Part shown: piece after piece, positions 1 to 7,501 of the stretch
How the letters are laid out: each line of letters begins with the position of its first letter
Position numbering within the stretch: the stretch's first letter is position 1
Assembly: GCA_018224505.1 (NCBI GenBank)
Contig: JAGTVD010000268.1
Location: 1 to 9,816, forward strand
Source: Desulfatitalea sp.
GTDB taxonomy: Bacteria > Desulfobacterota > Desulfobacteria > Desulfobacterales > Desulfosarcinaceae
DNA: 9,816 nt
Direction of reading: 5' to 3'
Translations under genes and position numbers: made by a program
The notes under the pieces: model-generated
Databases searched by the model: none
What the model was told of the DNA's origin: nothing
The model's input: the letters and a program-made list of their open reading frames with translations, nothing else

Positions 1-98
1 CCAATCTGCGCTTCGACAAAGCATGCACCATCCCGGATTTTATCCGCCAGGTACGCAACGACCGCAAGCATGGGAATCAGATATACCCATCGCCGTGA
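1..98 (+). CDS. 3' end of an unrecognised plus-strand gene (partial)
   Basis: A reading frame is open from the left edge (first full codon at base 3) to a TGA at 96-98. It gives a 31-residue tail that begins NLRFDKACTIPDFIRQ and ends NQIYPSP. The codons are GC-rich at the third position like the genes downstream, and the residue mix looks like real protein rather than antisense noise. I do not recognise the family and assign no function. The stretch is short enough that a chance open frame cannot be excluded. The sequence to the left of the window would settle it. Confidence 0.35.
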   Translation, partial: NLRFDKACTIPDFIRQVRNDRKHGNQIYPSP

Positions 99-149
99 TG
101 CCGCTCATTCAACCGGGCGAAGCGCCAGCGCCGCTATAGACTTTCAATG

Positions 150-183
150 TAGGCGATCATCCGCTGTAGGCGATCATCCGCTG
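150..183. repeat. 17-bp perfect tandem duplication
   Basis: The unit taggcgatcatccgctg occurs twice back to back (150-166 and 167-183). It lies at the degraded 3' side of the transporter remnant. The pattern fits replication slippage in sequence no longer under selection. Confidence 0.85.
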
Positions 184-720
184 GCGCAAAGCCCTGTCCG
201 GCAGCCGGCCGCAGCCGGCCGCCATATTGTCCTGCATGTGATGCACCTTGGTCAGTGTACCGGCCGTACCGCCGGCGGCGATCACCCCGAACAGTCGTTT
301 GGCCTGCCGGTCGTTGAAGATATCGGCCATGAAACTCCAGAAGACCGAAACAATGAAGAGGTTGAAAACGCTGGCCCAGATGAAAAATGCCCGCGCTACA
401 TAGGCATGGGAGAAGTCCAGGTGGAAAAGAATGAAGAAGAGCAGCAAATTACCGATGAAGAAGTAGTAGACATACGGCAAAAACCGGCTGGGTGCGAAAT
501 GCCGGGTCAGCCACCCGAACAACGGCACGGCCGCCAGCATCGCGACGAAGGTGCCGCTGAACAGCCACTGCAGGTGCTGCACGCCGCCGGCGATACCCAT
601 CTCGTCCCGCATCGGCCGAACAAGGATCATCTGCGCCACCCGATACGATCAACAATGCCATTTGCAATCCGGTCGACTCTGACGCAATATACAAGAGGCA
701 AGGATACCAAGACCAATTTC
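157..720 (-). pseudogene. Decayed MFS/NTT-like membrane transporter remnant
   Basis: The best preserved part runs on the minus strand from about 639 down to 253. It carries motifs typical of a bacterial MFS-type transporter family related to nucleotide (NTP/NDP) exchangers: VRPMRDEMGIAGG, then QWLFSGTFVAMLAAVPLFG, VFNLFIVSVFWSFMADIF and RLFGVIAAGGTAG. Known members exceed 400 residues with about 12 membrane segments; only some 130 residues and about three segments remain. On the N-terminal side the frame is interrupted: a weakly similar hydrophobic stretch lies in another frame at about 645-700. After GTAGTL (near 253) the similarity stops abruptly and the sequence passes into tandem duplications. 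No ribosome binding site supports the ATG at 639. I read it as a gene broken by frameshift and 3' deletion. The family call is from memory of its conserved motifs. Confidence 0.6.
201..220. repeat. 10-bp perfect tandem duplication
   Basis: The unit gcagccggcc is present twice in tandem (201-210, 211-220), only 17 bases from the 17-bp duplication. Both lie where similarity to the transporter family ends. Confidence 0.8.
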
Positions 721-749
721 GCAATCTGTCAACCGCCGGGGGGAGTTGC

Positions 750-2885
750 ATGCAAGATCTCTTTAAGCCCCAGCACAATTGCCAAACGGTCGCAACAGCG
801 AACCGCGCGGCCTTCATAGTGGACGGCGAAGCCTATTTTCGTGCGGTGTACGAAGCGCTGCAGCAGGCCCGCCACACCGTATTCATCGTCGGCTGGGACA
901 TGCACAGCGAACTGAAACTGGTGCGGGATGATCAACAGCATAAGTTCCCAGTCAAGCTCGGCGACCTGCTCAACCGGCTGGCGGCCGCTCATAAAGGGTT
1001 GCACATTTACCTGTTGTGCTGGGATTTCGCCATGATCTACGCCATGGAACGGGAGCTTTTTCCGAGGTACAAATTGAAGTGGCGCACCCACCGACGGGTG
1101 GACTACTGCCTGGACGGAGCGCATCCCGTGGGCGCTTCCCAGCACCAGAAGCTGGTGGTGATCGACGATGCATTGGCCTTTGCCGGCGGTCTGGACCTGG
1201 GCGTGCAGCGCTGGGATACCTCTTCCCATCAGCCCGATGACGCCCGGCGCGTCGATCCGGATGGCAAACCCTATCCTCCGTTCCATGACGTGCAGCTGGC
1301 CGTGGATGGCCCGGCGGCCCGAGCCCTGGCCGAACTGGCCCGGGATCGTTGGGCCCGGGCCGGTGGGGACCCGCCGCCGCTGCGCGAAGGGGCTGCAGAG
1401 GAAGGTCCCTGGCCGCCTAGCGTGACACCGGACCTGAAGCAGGCACCCGTGGCCATCGCCCGGACCTTTCCCGGCCACAAGGATCGAAAAGCGGTACAGG
1501 AGGTGCAGCAGCTCTATCTGGATACCATTGCCGTTGCCCGGCGCTGGATCTACGTCGAAAATCAATACCTGAGTTCCCACCGCATTTGCCAGGCGCTCGA
1601 ACGGCGGCTGGTCGAAACCGACGGGCCCGAAGTGGTGCTGATACTGCCCGAACGCACCGGCGGCTGGCTGGAGCAGCACACCATGGATATTCTACGCGGC
1701 CGGATCCTGGTCCGGCTGCGCCAGGCCGATCGCCATGGCCGGTTGCGGGTTTACTATCCGCGCCTCGCAATGGCCCCCCCCTGTACGTTGATGGTGCATG
1801 CCAAGGTGATGGTGATCGACGATGAGGTGGCCCGGGTGGGCTCTTCCAATCTGAGCAACCGTTCCATGGGACTCGATTCGGAGTTGGACCTGGCCCTGGC
1901 CGCCGGGACAGACGAAAAGGTGGGCAAAGCCATTGCCGGTTTTCGCAATCGGTTGCTGGCCGAGCATCTGGGAAGCGATGAAGCGGCTGTAGCCGATGCC
2001 ATCGAACGTCAGGGGTCGCTGATCGGGGCCATTGAGTCCCTCAATACGGGCAGCCGCGCCCTGGTGCCGCTGTCCGGAAAAGTGCCGCCCGAAGTGGACC
2101 AGTGGGTGCCCGAGTCCGAACTGCTCGATCCCGAACAGCCGGTGGCCCCCGAAGCGCTGGTGGATCACTTTGTCAGCCCGAAGGAACAACCGTCGGTTTT
2201 TCGCCACCTGTCCAAAGCGGTGGTGGTGTTTGCCGTGGCACTCTTGCTGGCGGCCATGTGGCGCTGGTCGCCACTAGGGGAATGGCTGGACCTGGCAACG
2301 GTACTCGACGCGGCCGAGTGGCTGCGACAACAGGCGTTGACACCCGTGCTGGTCCCTCTGGCCTATGTGCTGGGAGGAATGGTGGCCTTTCCGGTCACCT
2401 TGATGATTCTAGCCACGGTGATGGTATTCGGTCCCTGGTGGGGGCTCGGGTATGCCCTGATAGGCGCCGAACTGAGCGCCGCGGTCCTTTTCGGCGCGGG
2501 ACGTTACCTGGGACGCGATGCGGTCCGCCGCTTTTCCGGTCGCTGGATCAACCGAATCAGCCGCAAACTCTCCCAAGCCGGATTGCTGGCGATCATCACC
2601 TTGCGGATCGTGCCCGTAGCCCCTTTTTCGGTCATCAACCTGGTGGCCGGCGCCTCCGAAATCCGCTTTCGCGATTTTGCCTTGGGCACCATCATCGGCA
2701 TGTTGCCGGGCGTGGTGACCATGGTGGTGCTGGCCCACGGGATTTCCTATTTTTTACGCCAACCGGCGCTGGACAGCTTTGCTGTTTTGGGCGGGGCGAT
2801 CCTTCTGGCCGGCGGGGGCCTGTTCGCGGTGCGCCGCTGGCTCAAGCAAAAGCGCGACGGTACGCCCGCCCAAGGAAATGGCTGA
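750..2885 (+). CDS. Phospholipase D/cardiolipin synthase-like protein fused to VTT (DedA/TVP38-like) membrane domain
   Basis: The protein has 711 residues. The N-terminal half is a two-lobed phospholipase D fold with both HxKxxxxD motifs intact: H132/K134/D139 and H350/K352/D357, the second followed by GSSNLSNRSMGLDSE, as in phosphatidyltransferases. After a linker (~430-485) come a hydrophobic segment (~488-504) and a VTT/SNARE-associated domain (~525-665) with the family signatures FPVTLMILATVMVFGP, GRYLGRD and LRIVPVAPFSVINLVAGAS. A last hydrophobic segment lies at ~675-695, then a basic tail. Known PLD members exchange or hydrolyse phospholipid headgroups, and VTT proteins move lipids across membranes. 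I infer a membrane-anchored phospholipid-remodelling enzyme; the substrate is unknown. The ATG at 750 follows a purine-rich ribosome binding site (about 738-744). The stop codon abuts the next ATG, so the two genes are probably cotranscribed. Confidence 0.88.
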   Translation: MQDLFKPQHNCQTVATANRAAFIVDGEAYFRAVYEALQQARHTVFIVGWDMHSELKLVRDDQQHKFPVKLGDLLNRLAAAHKGLHIYLLCWDFAMIYAMERELFPRYKLKWRTHRRVDYCLDGAHPVGASQHQKLVVIDDALAFAGGLDLGVQRWDTSSHQPDDARRVDPDGKPYPPFHDVQLAVDGPAARALAELARDRWARAGGDPPPLREGAAEEGPWPPSVTPDLKQAPVAIARTFPGHKDRKAVQEVQQLYLDTIAVARRWIYVENQYLSSHRICQALERRLVETDGPEVVLILPERTGGWLEQHTMDILRGRILVRLRQADRHGRLRVYYPRLAMAPPCTLMVHAKVMVIDDEVARVGSSNLSNRSMGLDSELDLALAAGTDEKVGKAIAGFRNRLLAEHLGSDEAAVADAIERQGSLIGAIESLNTGSRALVPLSGKVPPEVDQWVPESELLDPEQPVAPEALVDHFVSPKEQPSVFRHLSKAVVVFAVALLLAAMWRWSPLGEWLDLATVLDAAEWLRQQALTPVLVPLAYVLGGMVAFPVTLMILATVMVFGPWWGLGYALIGAELSAAVLFGAGRYLGRDAVRRFSGRWINRISRKLSQAGLLAIITLRIVPVAPFSVINLVAGASEIRFRDFALGTIIGMLPGVVTMVVLAHGISYFLRQPALDSFAVLGGAILLAGGGLFAVRRWLKQKRDGTPAQGNG

Positions 2886-3572
2886 ATGGCACTATGGGTC
2901 GCCAGCTATAATGTCCACCGGTGTATCGGCCGCGATGGTGTCACCAGCTGTCAGCGGATCGCGACGGTTCTCAATGGATTGCGCGCCGATGTGGTGGCAC
3001 TGCAGGAGGTGGCTTATGATCCCGCCACCCTGGGCAAGGGGTTGGGCCTGATGGCCCGTGCAATAGGTGCCACGGCCATCCCCGGACCTACCTTGGTGGA
3101 ACGCAAAGGGTGGTACGGCAATGTCATTCTATCCCGCATTGCGCCAGCCGACTTCCGGCGCCTGGATATCAGCCGGCCGGGCCGCGAGCCACGCGGGGCC
3201 GTGGAGATAACAGTCGTCAAGGACAACCGCAAAGTGCGAATTGTGGCCACCCACCTGGGCCTTCGGCCGGCAGAACGACGCCACCAGGTGAAACACCTGC
3301 TGCGCTGGCTGGCCCACAGGGACGCCGATACGACCATTCTGATGGGAGATTTCAACGATTGGTTCCGATGGTCACGTCCGTTGCGCTGGCTGGCCCGCCG
3401 TTTCGGCCATCCGCCGGCGCCGGCCTCTTATCCCAGCCACCACCCCGTGCTGGCCCTGGATCGGATTTGGGTCGCGCCCGCCGATCAACTGACCCTGGTC
3501 AAAGCCCACCGGGCGCCCCCCGCGGCCATTGCATCGGACCACCTTCCCTTGGTGGCCCGGGTGAAGATCTGA
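2886..3572 (+). CDS. Endonuclease/exonuclease/phosphatase (EEP) family hydrolase
   Basis: The 228-residue protein has the full catalytic set of the metal-dependent EEP (DNase I/sphingomyelinase/inositol phosphatase) fold: N9 in SYNVHR, E41 in LQEV, H123 in ATHLG, D155 and N157 in GDFNDW, D192 in LDRIWV, and the closing D218-H219 pair in SDHLPL. No signal peptide or membrane segment is evident, so it is probably cytoplasmic or peripheral. The start is directly adjacent to the preceding stop, indicating translational coupling with the PLD-VTT gene. In E. coli an EEP gene (ybhP) also sits beside a PLD-type cardiolipin synthase gene (clsB/ybhO). The pairing therefore suggests a role in phospholipid headgroup metabolism rather than DNA repair, but this is inference from context. 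The substrate cannot be read from the sequence. Confidence 0.88.
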   Translation: MALWVASYNVHRCIGRDGVTSCQRIATVLNGLRADVVALQEVAYDPATLGKGLGLMARAIGATAIPGPTLVERKGWYGNVILSRIAPADFRRLDISRPGREPRGAVEITVVKDNRKVRIVATHLGLRPAERRHQVKHLLRWLAHRDADTTILMGDFNDWFRWSRPLRWLARRFGHPPAPASYPSHHPVLALDRIWVAPADQLTLVKAHRAPPAAIASDHLPLVARVKI

Positions 3573-3577
3573 CCCGG

Positions 3578-3598
3578 ATCACCCCCCTCCCGGGTGAT
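3578..3598. terminator. Hairpin between convergent EEP and htpX genes (weak)
   Basis: A perfect 7-bp inverted repeat (atcaccc at 3578-3584, gggtgat at 3592-3598) has a 7-base loop and lies just after the EEP stop, before the convergent htpX end. Neither side has a T-run, so it is not a classical intrinsic terminator. It may stabilise or help end both transcripts. Confidence 0.35.
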
Positions 3599-3610
3599 GA
3601 AAAGAGATTC

Positions 3611-4492
3611 CTATCCGCGCTTCAGGGCCGCGATGCGTTCTTCCAGGGGCGGATGGGTCATGAACAGCCGCTTGATCCCGCCGGCGGGCTTGCCGGAAAT
3701 ACCGAAGGCCGCCATCTGATCGGGCAGGTGGGGCTGATTGACGCCCCTGCGCAGCTTGTCCAAGGCCGACACCATCTTCTCGCGGCCGGCCAGCTTGGCC
3801 CCGCCGGCATCGGCGCGGAATTCGCGCTGGCGACTGAAGTAGAAAACGATGGTGCTGGCCAGGATGCCGAACACAATCTGGGCGACGATGCTGGTTATAT
3901 AAAATGCCGGGCCATGACCCCGTTCGGTTTTGAACACCACCCGGTCCACCAGGTGCCCCACCACCCGCGACGCCACGATCACAAAGGTGTTGACCACGCC
4001 CTGGATCAGGGCCAGGGTCACCATATCGCCGTTGGCCACGTGGCTCACCTCATGGGCCAGCACGGCCTCGACTTCGTCGCGGTTCATGCCCCTCATCAAC
4101 CCGGTGCTTACCGCCACCAGGGCGGCATTGCGACGCATTCCGGTGGCAAAGGCATTGGCGTCCGGAGCGTCGTAGATGGCCACTTCGGGCATCTGAATAC
4201 CGGCCTGCTGGGCCTGGCGTTGAACGGTCTGAACCAGCCAGCCCTCCACTTCGTTGCGCGGGTTGGTAATCACCTGGGCGCCGGTCATGCGCTTGGCCAC
4301 CCATTTGGACATGGCCAACGAGATGAACGATCCGCCCATGCCGAACACCGCGGCAAAAATCACCAGGTTTTTCATGTCGAGGCCGACACCCTGTTCGTCC
4401 AGAATGCGGTCGACGCCCAAAAGGCTCAATACGATACTCAGCACCACAATAACGGCCAAGTTGGTGGCCACAAAAAGCAGAACTCTCTTCAT
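3611..4492 (-). CDS. htpX: Membrane-bound zinc metalloprotease HtpX
   Basis: The 293-residue protein equals E. coli HtpX in length and opens with the family-typical MKRVLLF. Two N-terminal membrane segments are visible (~4-25 and ~42-62). The M48 protease motif is HEVSH (H147, E148, H151). The third zinc ligand is probably E224 in RQREFRADAGGA, after a second hydrophobic pair (~160-180, ~196-218). The C-terminal MTHPPLEERIAAL is also characteristic. HtpX is an inner-membrane endopeptidase that degrades misfolded membrane proteins, in partnership with FtsH in known systems. The ATG at 4492 has a strong Shine-Dalgarno (GGAGGAGA, at 4499-4506) six bases upstream. It is transcribed convergently with the EEP gene and divergently from the ATP synthase operon. 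No clear heat-shock or CpxR site could be identified upstream. Confidence 0.96.
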   Translation of the reverse strand: MKRVLLFVATNLAVIVVLSIVLSLLGVDRILDEQGVGLDMKNLVIFAAVFGMGGSFISLAMSKWVAKRMTGAQVITNPRNEVEGWLVQTVQRQAQQAGIQMPEVAIYDAPDANAFATGMRRNAALVAVSTGLMRGMNRDEVEAVLAHEVSHVANGDMVTLALIQGVVNTFVIVASRVVGHLVDRVVFKTERGHGPAFYITSIVAQIVFGILASTIVFYFSRQREFRADAGGAKLAGREKMVSALDKLRRGVNQPHLPDQMAAFGISGKPAGGIKRLFMTHPPLEERIAALKRG

Positions 4493-4496
4493 CGAC

Positions 4497-4524
4497 GATC
4501 TCCTCCGGCTATGTTGATCTCCTC
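4497..4524 (-). repeat. Duplicated Shine-Dalgarno-like GAGGAGATC upstream of htpX
   Basis: The nonamer GAGGAGATC occurs twice on the minus strand, at 4497-4505 (the ribosome binding site used for htpX) and at 4516-4524, 19 bases apart. The outer copy has no start codon at suitable spacing that opens a meaningful frame. It may be a standby ribosome site or a chance duplication. Confidence 0.4.
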
Positions 4525-4789
4525 AAGGTTCGATTTAACAAACCCTTGCCGCCCACATTGACACCCCCCGCAGCAGGGTCACTCATTTTGAATCTGCCAA
4601 ATATAACAATCAATTTTCAACCGTCCAGCGAAGTTGCCATTCGCCTTGGGGACCTTGCCGAGCACCCGGCCCTCGCCGTTGCGCGATGGCCGGAAATTAC
4701 CAAAAGGGCCGTGGGTTGGCAAGCATCATCGGTCGTTGTTCGACGGTTTATGTCAAGACGTAACGATTCATCCGGATTGCGCGCGATCG

Positions 4790-4806
4790 AAGGCGCCGGG
4801 CGCCTT
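4790..4806. repeat. Perfect GC-rich inverted repeat in the intergenic region
   Basis: aaggcgc (4790-4796) and gcgcctt (4800-4806) form a 7-bp stem with a 3-base loop, followed by a single extra T. It could act as a weak terminator that insulates the ATP synthase promoter from upstream plus-strand transcription, or as a protein-binding palindrome. The function is unproven. Confidence 0.4.
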
Positions 4807-4846
4807 TGGCCCGCGAATGTGTAAGGGATGTGATTTATCTGAAGTC

Positions 4847-4893
4847 ATTAAATAATATTAGGCGTTGACAACGGTCATGGGCATTGTTAGAAG
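4847..4893 (+). promoter_or_regulatory. Probable sigma-70 promoter with UP-like element for the ATP synthase operon
   Basis: A perfect -35 hexamer TTGACA (4865-4870) is followed after 17 bases by TAGAAG (4888-4893), which matches four of six -10 positions. An AT-only tract (4847-4860) sits just upstream of the -35 box, where an UP element would lie. Transcription would begin near 4900, giving a leader of about 20 bases before the TTG start at 4923. The placement is consistent but untested. Confidence 0.5.
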
Positions 4894-4922
4894 CCTGTCG
4901 GATTCAATCGAAGGATGAACCG

Positions 4923-5225
4923 TTGCCGGACGATCCCAAAAAGTTCAAATGGTTCGATTTCAAAAAGAACCGCGTCTTGAGTGAAGGTTTCTCCTTCGTC
5001 ATGCAAATCGGCCTTACCATGGCCGGAAGCATTTTTTTATTTTTTTTCATCGGTCTTTACCTGGACAAGTGGCTGGGCACACGGGGTGTGTTCATTGCGC
5101 TGTTCCTCGTCTTGGGAGTGGTCGGGGGTGGGTACACCGCCTATCGCCAGATTCAGGAGACCTTCGAAAAAGATGAAAGGCGCCGGAAAAACGCCGCATC
5201 CGACGAACGCGATGGAAACGATTAG
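4923..5225 (+). CDS. atpZ: AtpZ/AtpI-family small membrane protein (AtpQ-like), first gene of Fo operon
   Basis: A protein of about 100 residues with a charged N-terminal part (PDDPKKFKWFDFKKNR), two membrane segments (GLTMAGSIFLFFFIGLYLD and VFIALFLVLGVVGGGYTAY) and a strongly charged tail. This matches the AtpZ/AtpI family (ATPase gene 1; AtpQ in N-ATPase operons). Members lie at the head of ATP synthase operons and are tied to c-ring assembly or to Mg/Ca uptake for the enzyme. I chose TTG at 4923 because AAGGA (4911-4915) lies seven bases upstream and the predicted promoter overlaps the alternative in-frame TTG at 4884. If that promoter is wrong, the longer 113-residue form is possible. 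The 3' end overlaps atpI by 14 bases, indicating translational coupling. Confidence 0.82.
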   Translation: MPDDPKKFKWFDFKKNRVLSEGFSFVMQIGLTMAGSIFLFFFIGLYLDKWLGTRGVFIALFLVLGVVGGGYTAYRQIQETFEKDERRRKNAASDERDGND

Positions 5226-5607
5226 GGCACTGCAAAAACGCTACTGTTCCCGGGCCATGCTCATCGCCATTGGCGGCGCCTTGCTGCTGCTTGTGCTCGG
5301 TTACAAGCCGCTGGCCCGGGGGCTGGTCCTGGGTACCCTCTTCAGTATCATCAATTTCATCCTTATGGGACAATCCCTTCAGACCCGTATCGGAAAAACC
5401 CAAAGCCGGCCCACCCTGGTGGCCCTGGTGTCGGTGGTGTTCCGGTACGCCCTGATGGCAGTGCCCCTCATTATCGCTCTATTCTATGAGCCTTACCATA
5501 TCGTAACGGCGATCGTGGGTCTTTTCATGGTTCAGGTGGTGATCCTGCTGGAAGGCGCCAGGAACCTGCTCTGGAACCGATCGTCGACCACAGGCATCGG
5601 GAACTAA
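5212..5607 (+). CDS. atpI: ATP synthase subunit I (AtpI/AtpR-like)
   Basis: A 131-residue hydrophobic protein with four predicted membrane segments at about 14-32, 35-53, 68-90 and 95-114. The pattern fits the ATP-synt_I family: a basic N-terminus, GLVLGTLFSIINFILMG in the second segment and FRYALMAVPLI in the third. In studied Na+ and H+ enzymes AtpI assists assembly of the c ring and is not a stable subunit. Here it would handle an unusual mixture of fused and single c proteins. The ATG at 5212 lies inside the end of atpZ. An in-frame ATG at 5173 would add 13 residues that do not look like family sequence. There is no strong Shine-Dalgarno, consistent with coupling to atpZ. The next gene starts five bases after the stop. 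Confidence 0.85.
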   Translation: METIRALQKRYCSRAMLIAIGGALLLLVLGYKPLARGLVLGTLFSIINFILMGQSLQTRIGKTQSRPTLVALVSVVFRYALMAVPLIIALFYEPYHIVTAIVGLFMVQVVILLEGARNLLWNRSSTTGIGN

Positions 5608-5612
5608 CTGCC

Positions 5613-6287
5613 ATGAACGAGTTGGGAAAAATCTATCAGTTGATTGTTCCGGTGGGCGGGGTCAACCTGGCGTTCAATCTGGATGTCATTCTCATGACCT
5701 GGATCGTGATCCTGCTGCTGATCGTGTTCGGCTACCTCAGCGCCCGGCGCCGCACTGTACTGCCAGGTCCCCTGCAGGCGATGGGCGAACTTTTCGTCAC
5801 CCAGTTAAATGGCCTGACCGAAGACGCCCTGGGCCCAAAACTGGGCAAAACATACGGGCCGCTGATCTGCGCGCTGTTCATGTTTCTGCTGCTGTCCAAC
5901 TGGATCGGCATCATTCCCCACCTGACCGAACCGACCATGGATCTGAACACGCCGCTGAGTCTGGGTTTGATGGGGTTCGTGCTGGCCCATTTTGCCGGCA
6001 TCCGGGCCAAGGGATTCGGCAACTATATCAAGGCCTACTTCGAACCCATCTTTTTCATGATGCCCCTGAACCTGATCGGCGAAGTGGCCAAGGTGGTCTC
6101 CATCTCCTTTCGACTGTTCGGTAATATCATGGGTGGCTCGATCATCATCCTCGTGGTCTCCTACCTGACCTACAGCCTGGTGCTGCCGCCGTTTCTGAAT
6201 GCCTTTTTCGGATTGTTCATCGGCACCATCCAGGCTTTTGTCTTCACCATGCTTACAATCGTTTATATTGCGGTACAGGTTGAATAA
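5613..6287 (+). CDS. atpB: ATP synthase Fo subunit a
   Basis: The 224-residue integral membrane stator subunit forms the two ion half-channels against the c ring. The conserved region EVAKVVSISFRLFGNIMGG contains the essential arginine (R167, equivalent to E. coli R210). Earlier landmarks are SNWIGIIPHLTEPTMDLNTP (~95-114) and, at the end, IGTIQAFVFTMLTIVYIAV. About five to six hydrophobic segments are visible. It is shorter than the 271-residue E. coli protein mainly in the N-terminal region, as in many bacteria. It sits between atpI and the two c-type genes, two bases before the start of the fused c gene. Nothing in it looks degenerate, so this Fo sector is expected to work. The type of ion cannot be read from subunit a alone. 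Confidence 0.95.
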   Translation: MNELGKIYQLIVPVGGVNLAFNLDVILMTWIVILLLIVFGYLSARRRTVLPGPLQAMGELFVTQLNGLTEDALGPKLGKTYGPLICALFMFLLLSNWIGIIPHLTEPTMDLNTPLSLGLMGFVLAHFAGIRAKGFGNYIKAYFEPIFFMMPLNLIGEVAKVVSISFRLFGNIMGGSIIILVVSYLTYSLVLPPFLNAFFGLFIGTIQAFVFTMLTIVYIAVQVE

Positions 6288-6289
6288 AC

Positions 6290-7501
6290 ATGGACATTGA
6301 GCTTCAAACGTTGATCAAGGTAGCGGCTTATCTTGGCGGTGGGATGGCCATCGGCTTCGGAGCCATCGGCGCCGCCGTAGGTGAGGGACATGCCGCAGCC
6401 CAGGCCAACCGGGCACTTTCCGAAAACCCCGGGATTTCCGGCGACATCGTCAAAACCATGCTGGTGGGCCAGGCCGTGGCCGAATCGGCCGCCATCTTCG
6501 CCCTCGTGATTGCGATCCTGCTGCTGTTCCTGCAAGTGCCCGCGCCCACCCTGCTGAAGGCCGCATCACTGCTTGGCGCCGGCCTGTGCATTGGCCTGGG
6601 CGCCCTGGGCTCGGGGATCGGATCCGGTATGCCGGCTGCCGAGGCGTGCCGCGGCATCGCGCGGCAGCCCCAGTTAATGGGCCGCATGACCACCACCATG
6701 CTGGTGGGCTCCGCCGTGTGCCAGACTCCGGCCATTTTGTCCATGGTCGTGGCCTTGATGCTGATGTTCATCAATTTCGGCGATGCCCCCATCGTCAAGT
6801 CTGTGGCCCTGTTCGGAGCCGGATTGTGCATGGGGTTGGGCGCCATCGGGTCAGGCATGGGATCGGGTCACCCCGCCGGAGAGGCGTGCAAGGGCCTGGC
6901 CCGGCAGCCCGCCGCCGCCGGACCGCTGACCGCCAACATGCTCGTTGGCTCGGCCGTCAGCCAGACCCCCGCCATTTTTGCCATGGTGGTGGCCCTGATG
7001 TTGATGTTTCTCAATTTCGGCGATGTGCCTTTCAACCCGGCCTGGGCCGCCTTTTTGGGCGCCGCGTTGAGCACGGGGTTGTCGGCCATCGGCTCGGGTT
7101 ACGGTTGCGGATTGGCTGCCGGTGCCAGTTGTGAAGGCATCGCCCGCCACCCGCGCAACGTCGGGCCGCTGACCACCATCATGCTGGTGGGGCAGGCAGT
7201 GGCCCAGACGCCGTGTATTTTCGGTTTGCTGGTCAGCTTTATCCTGATGTTCAAAGCGTTTCCGGATACCGCCGCCTTGGCGCCGGCCATGGCCCTGCTC
7301 TCCGCGGGTCTCTGCATGGGATTCGGCGGCATCGGGCCGGGCCTGGGCAACGGCATGACCGCCGAAGGAGCGATCCGGTGGGTCGCACGCCAGTCGGAAC
7401 ACGCCAGTCTCCTGATGCGCATCATGCTGGTGGGGCAGGCGGTTTCTCAATCCACCGCAATCTACGCGATGGTGATCAGTTTGGTTCTGATTTTCGTTAT
7501 A
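6290..7501 (+). repeat. Five in-frame tandem c-subunit units of about 240 bp
   Basis: Approximate units are 6290-6547, 6548-6787, 6788-7027, 7028-7270 and 7271-7501. The first three align without gaps at an 80-residue period. Units 2 and 3 share about 54 of 80 residues, while their DNA differs at many third codon positions, so the duplication is old and selected. Unit 1 is the one closest to the separate c protein (about 44 of 80 identical without gaps). Confidence 0.9.

Larger units (their letters stand above)
4493..4922. other. Divergent intergenic region between htpX and the ATP synthase operon
   Basis: I see no convincing gene in this stretch. Frames of 70-90 codons exist here, but they lack family resemblance and ribosome binding sites. 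It must hold the htpX promoter on one side and the ATP synthase promoter on the other. The right part contains a 7-bp perfect hairpin (4790-4806), an AT-rich tract (4847-4860) and a likely sigma-70 promoter. Confidence 0.7.

Noticed and set aside
70..819. A 249-codon plus-strand open frame antisense to the transporter remnant
   Set aside because: The opposite strand holds clear transporter motifs. The frame runs into the start of the PLD gene and has no family resemblance or ribosome binding site.
729..1679. A 316-codon minus-strand frame antisense to the PLD domain
   Set aside because: Typical antisense frame of a GC-rich gene. The plus-strand frame has both HKD motifs.
3110..4561. A 483-codon open frame on the plus strand across the end of the EEP gene and antisense to htpX
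   Set aside because: It is a GC-rich shadow frame. The EEP gene and htpX, both with full catalytic motifs, explain the region, and the translation is low-complexity His/Gly/Pro-rich.
4546..4824. A 92-codon open frame in the htpX/ATP synthase intergenic region
   Set aside because: No Shine-Dalgarno, no recognisable domain, unstructured composition, and it occupies the likely htpX promoter region.
4493..4922. Riboswitch, CRISPR or tRNA in the largest intergenic gap
   Set aside because: No direct-repeat array, cloverleaf or known riboswitch core could be recognised. Only a short hairpin and promoter-like elements are visible.
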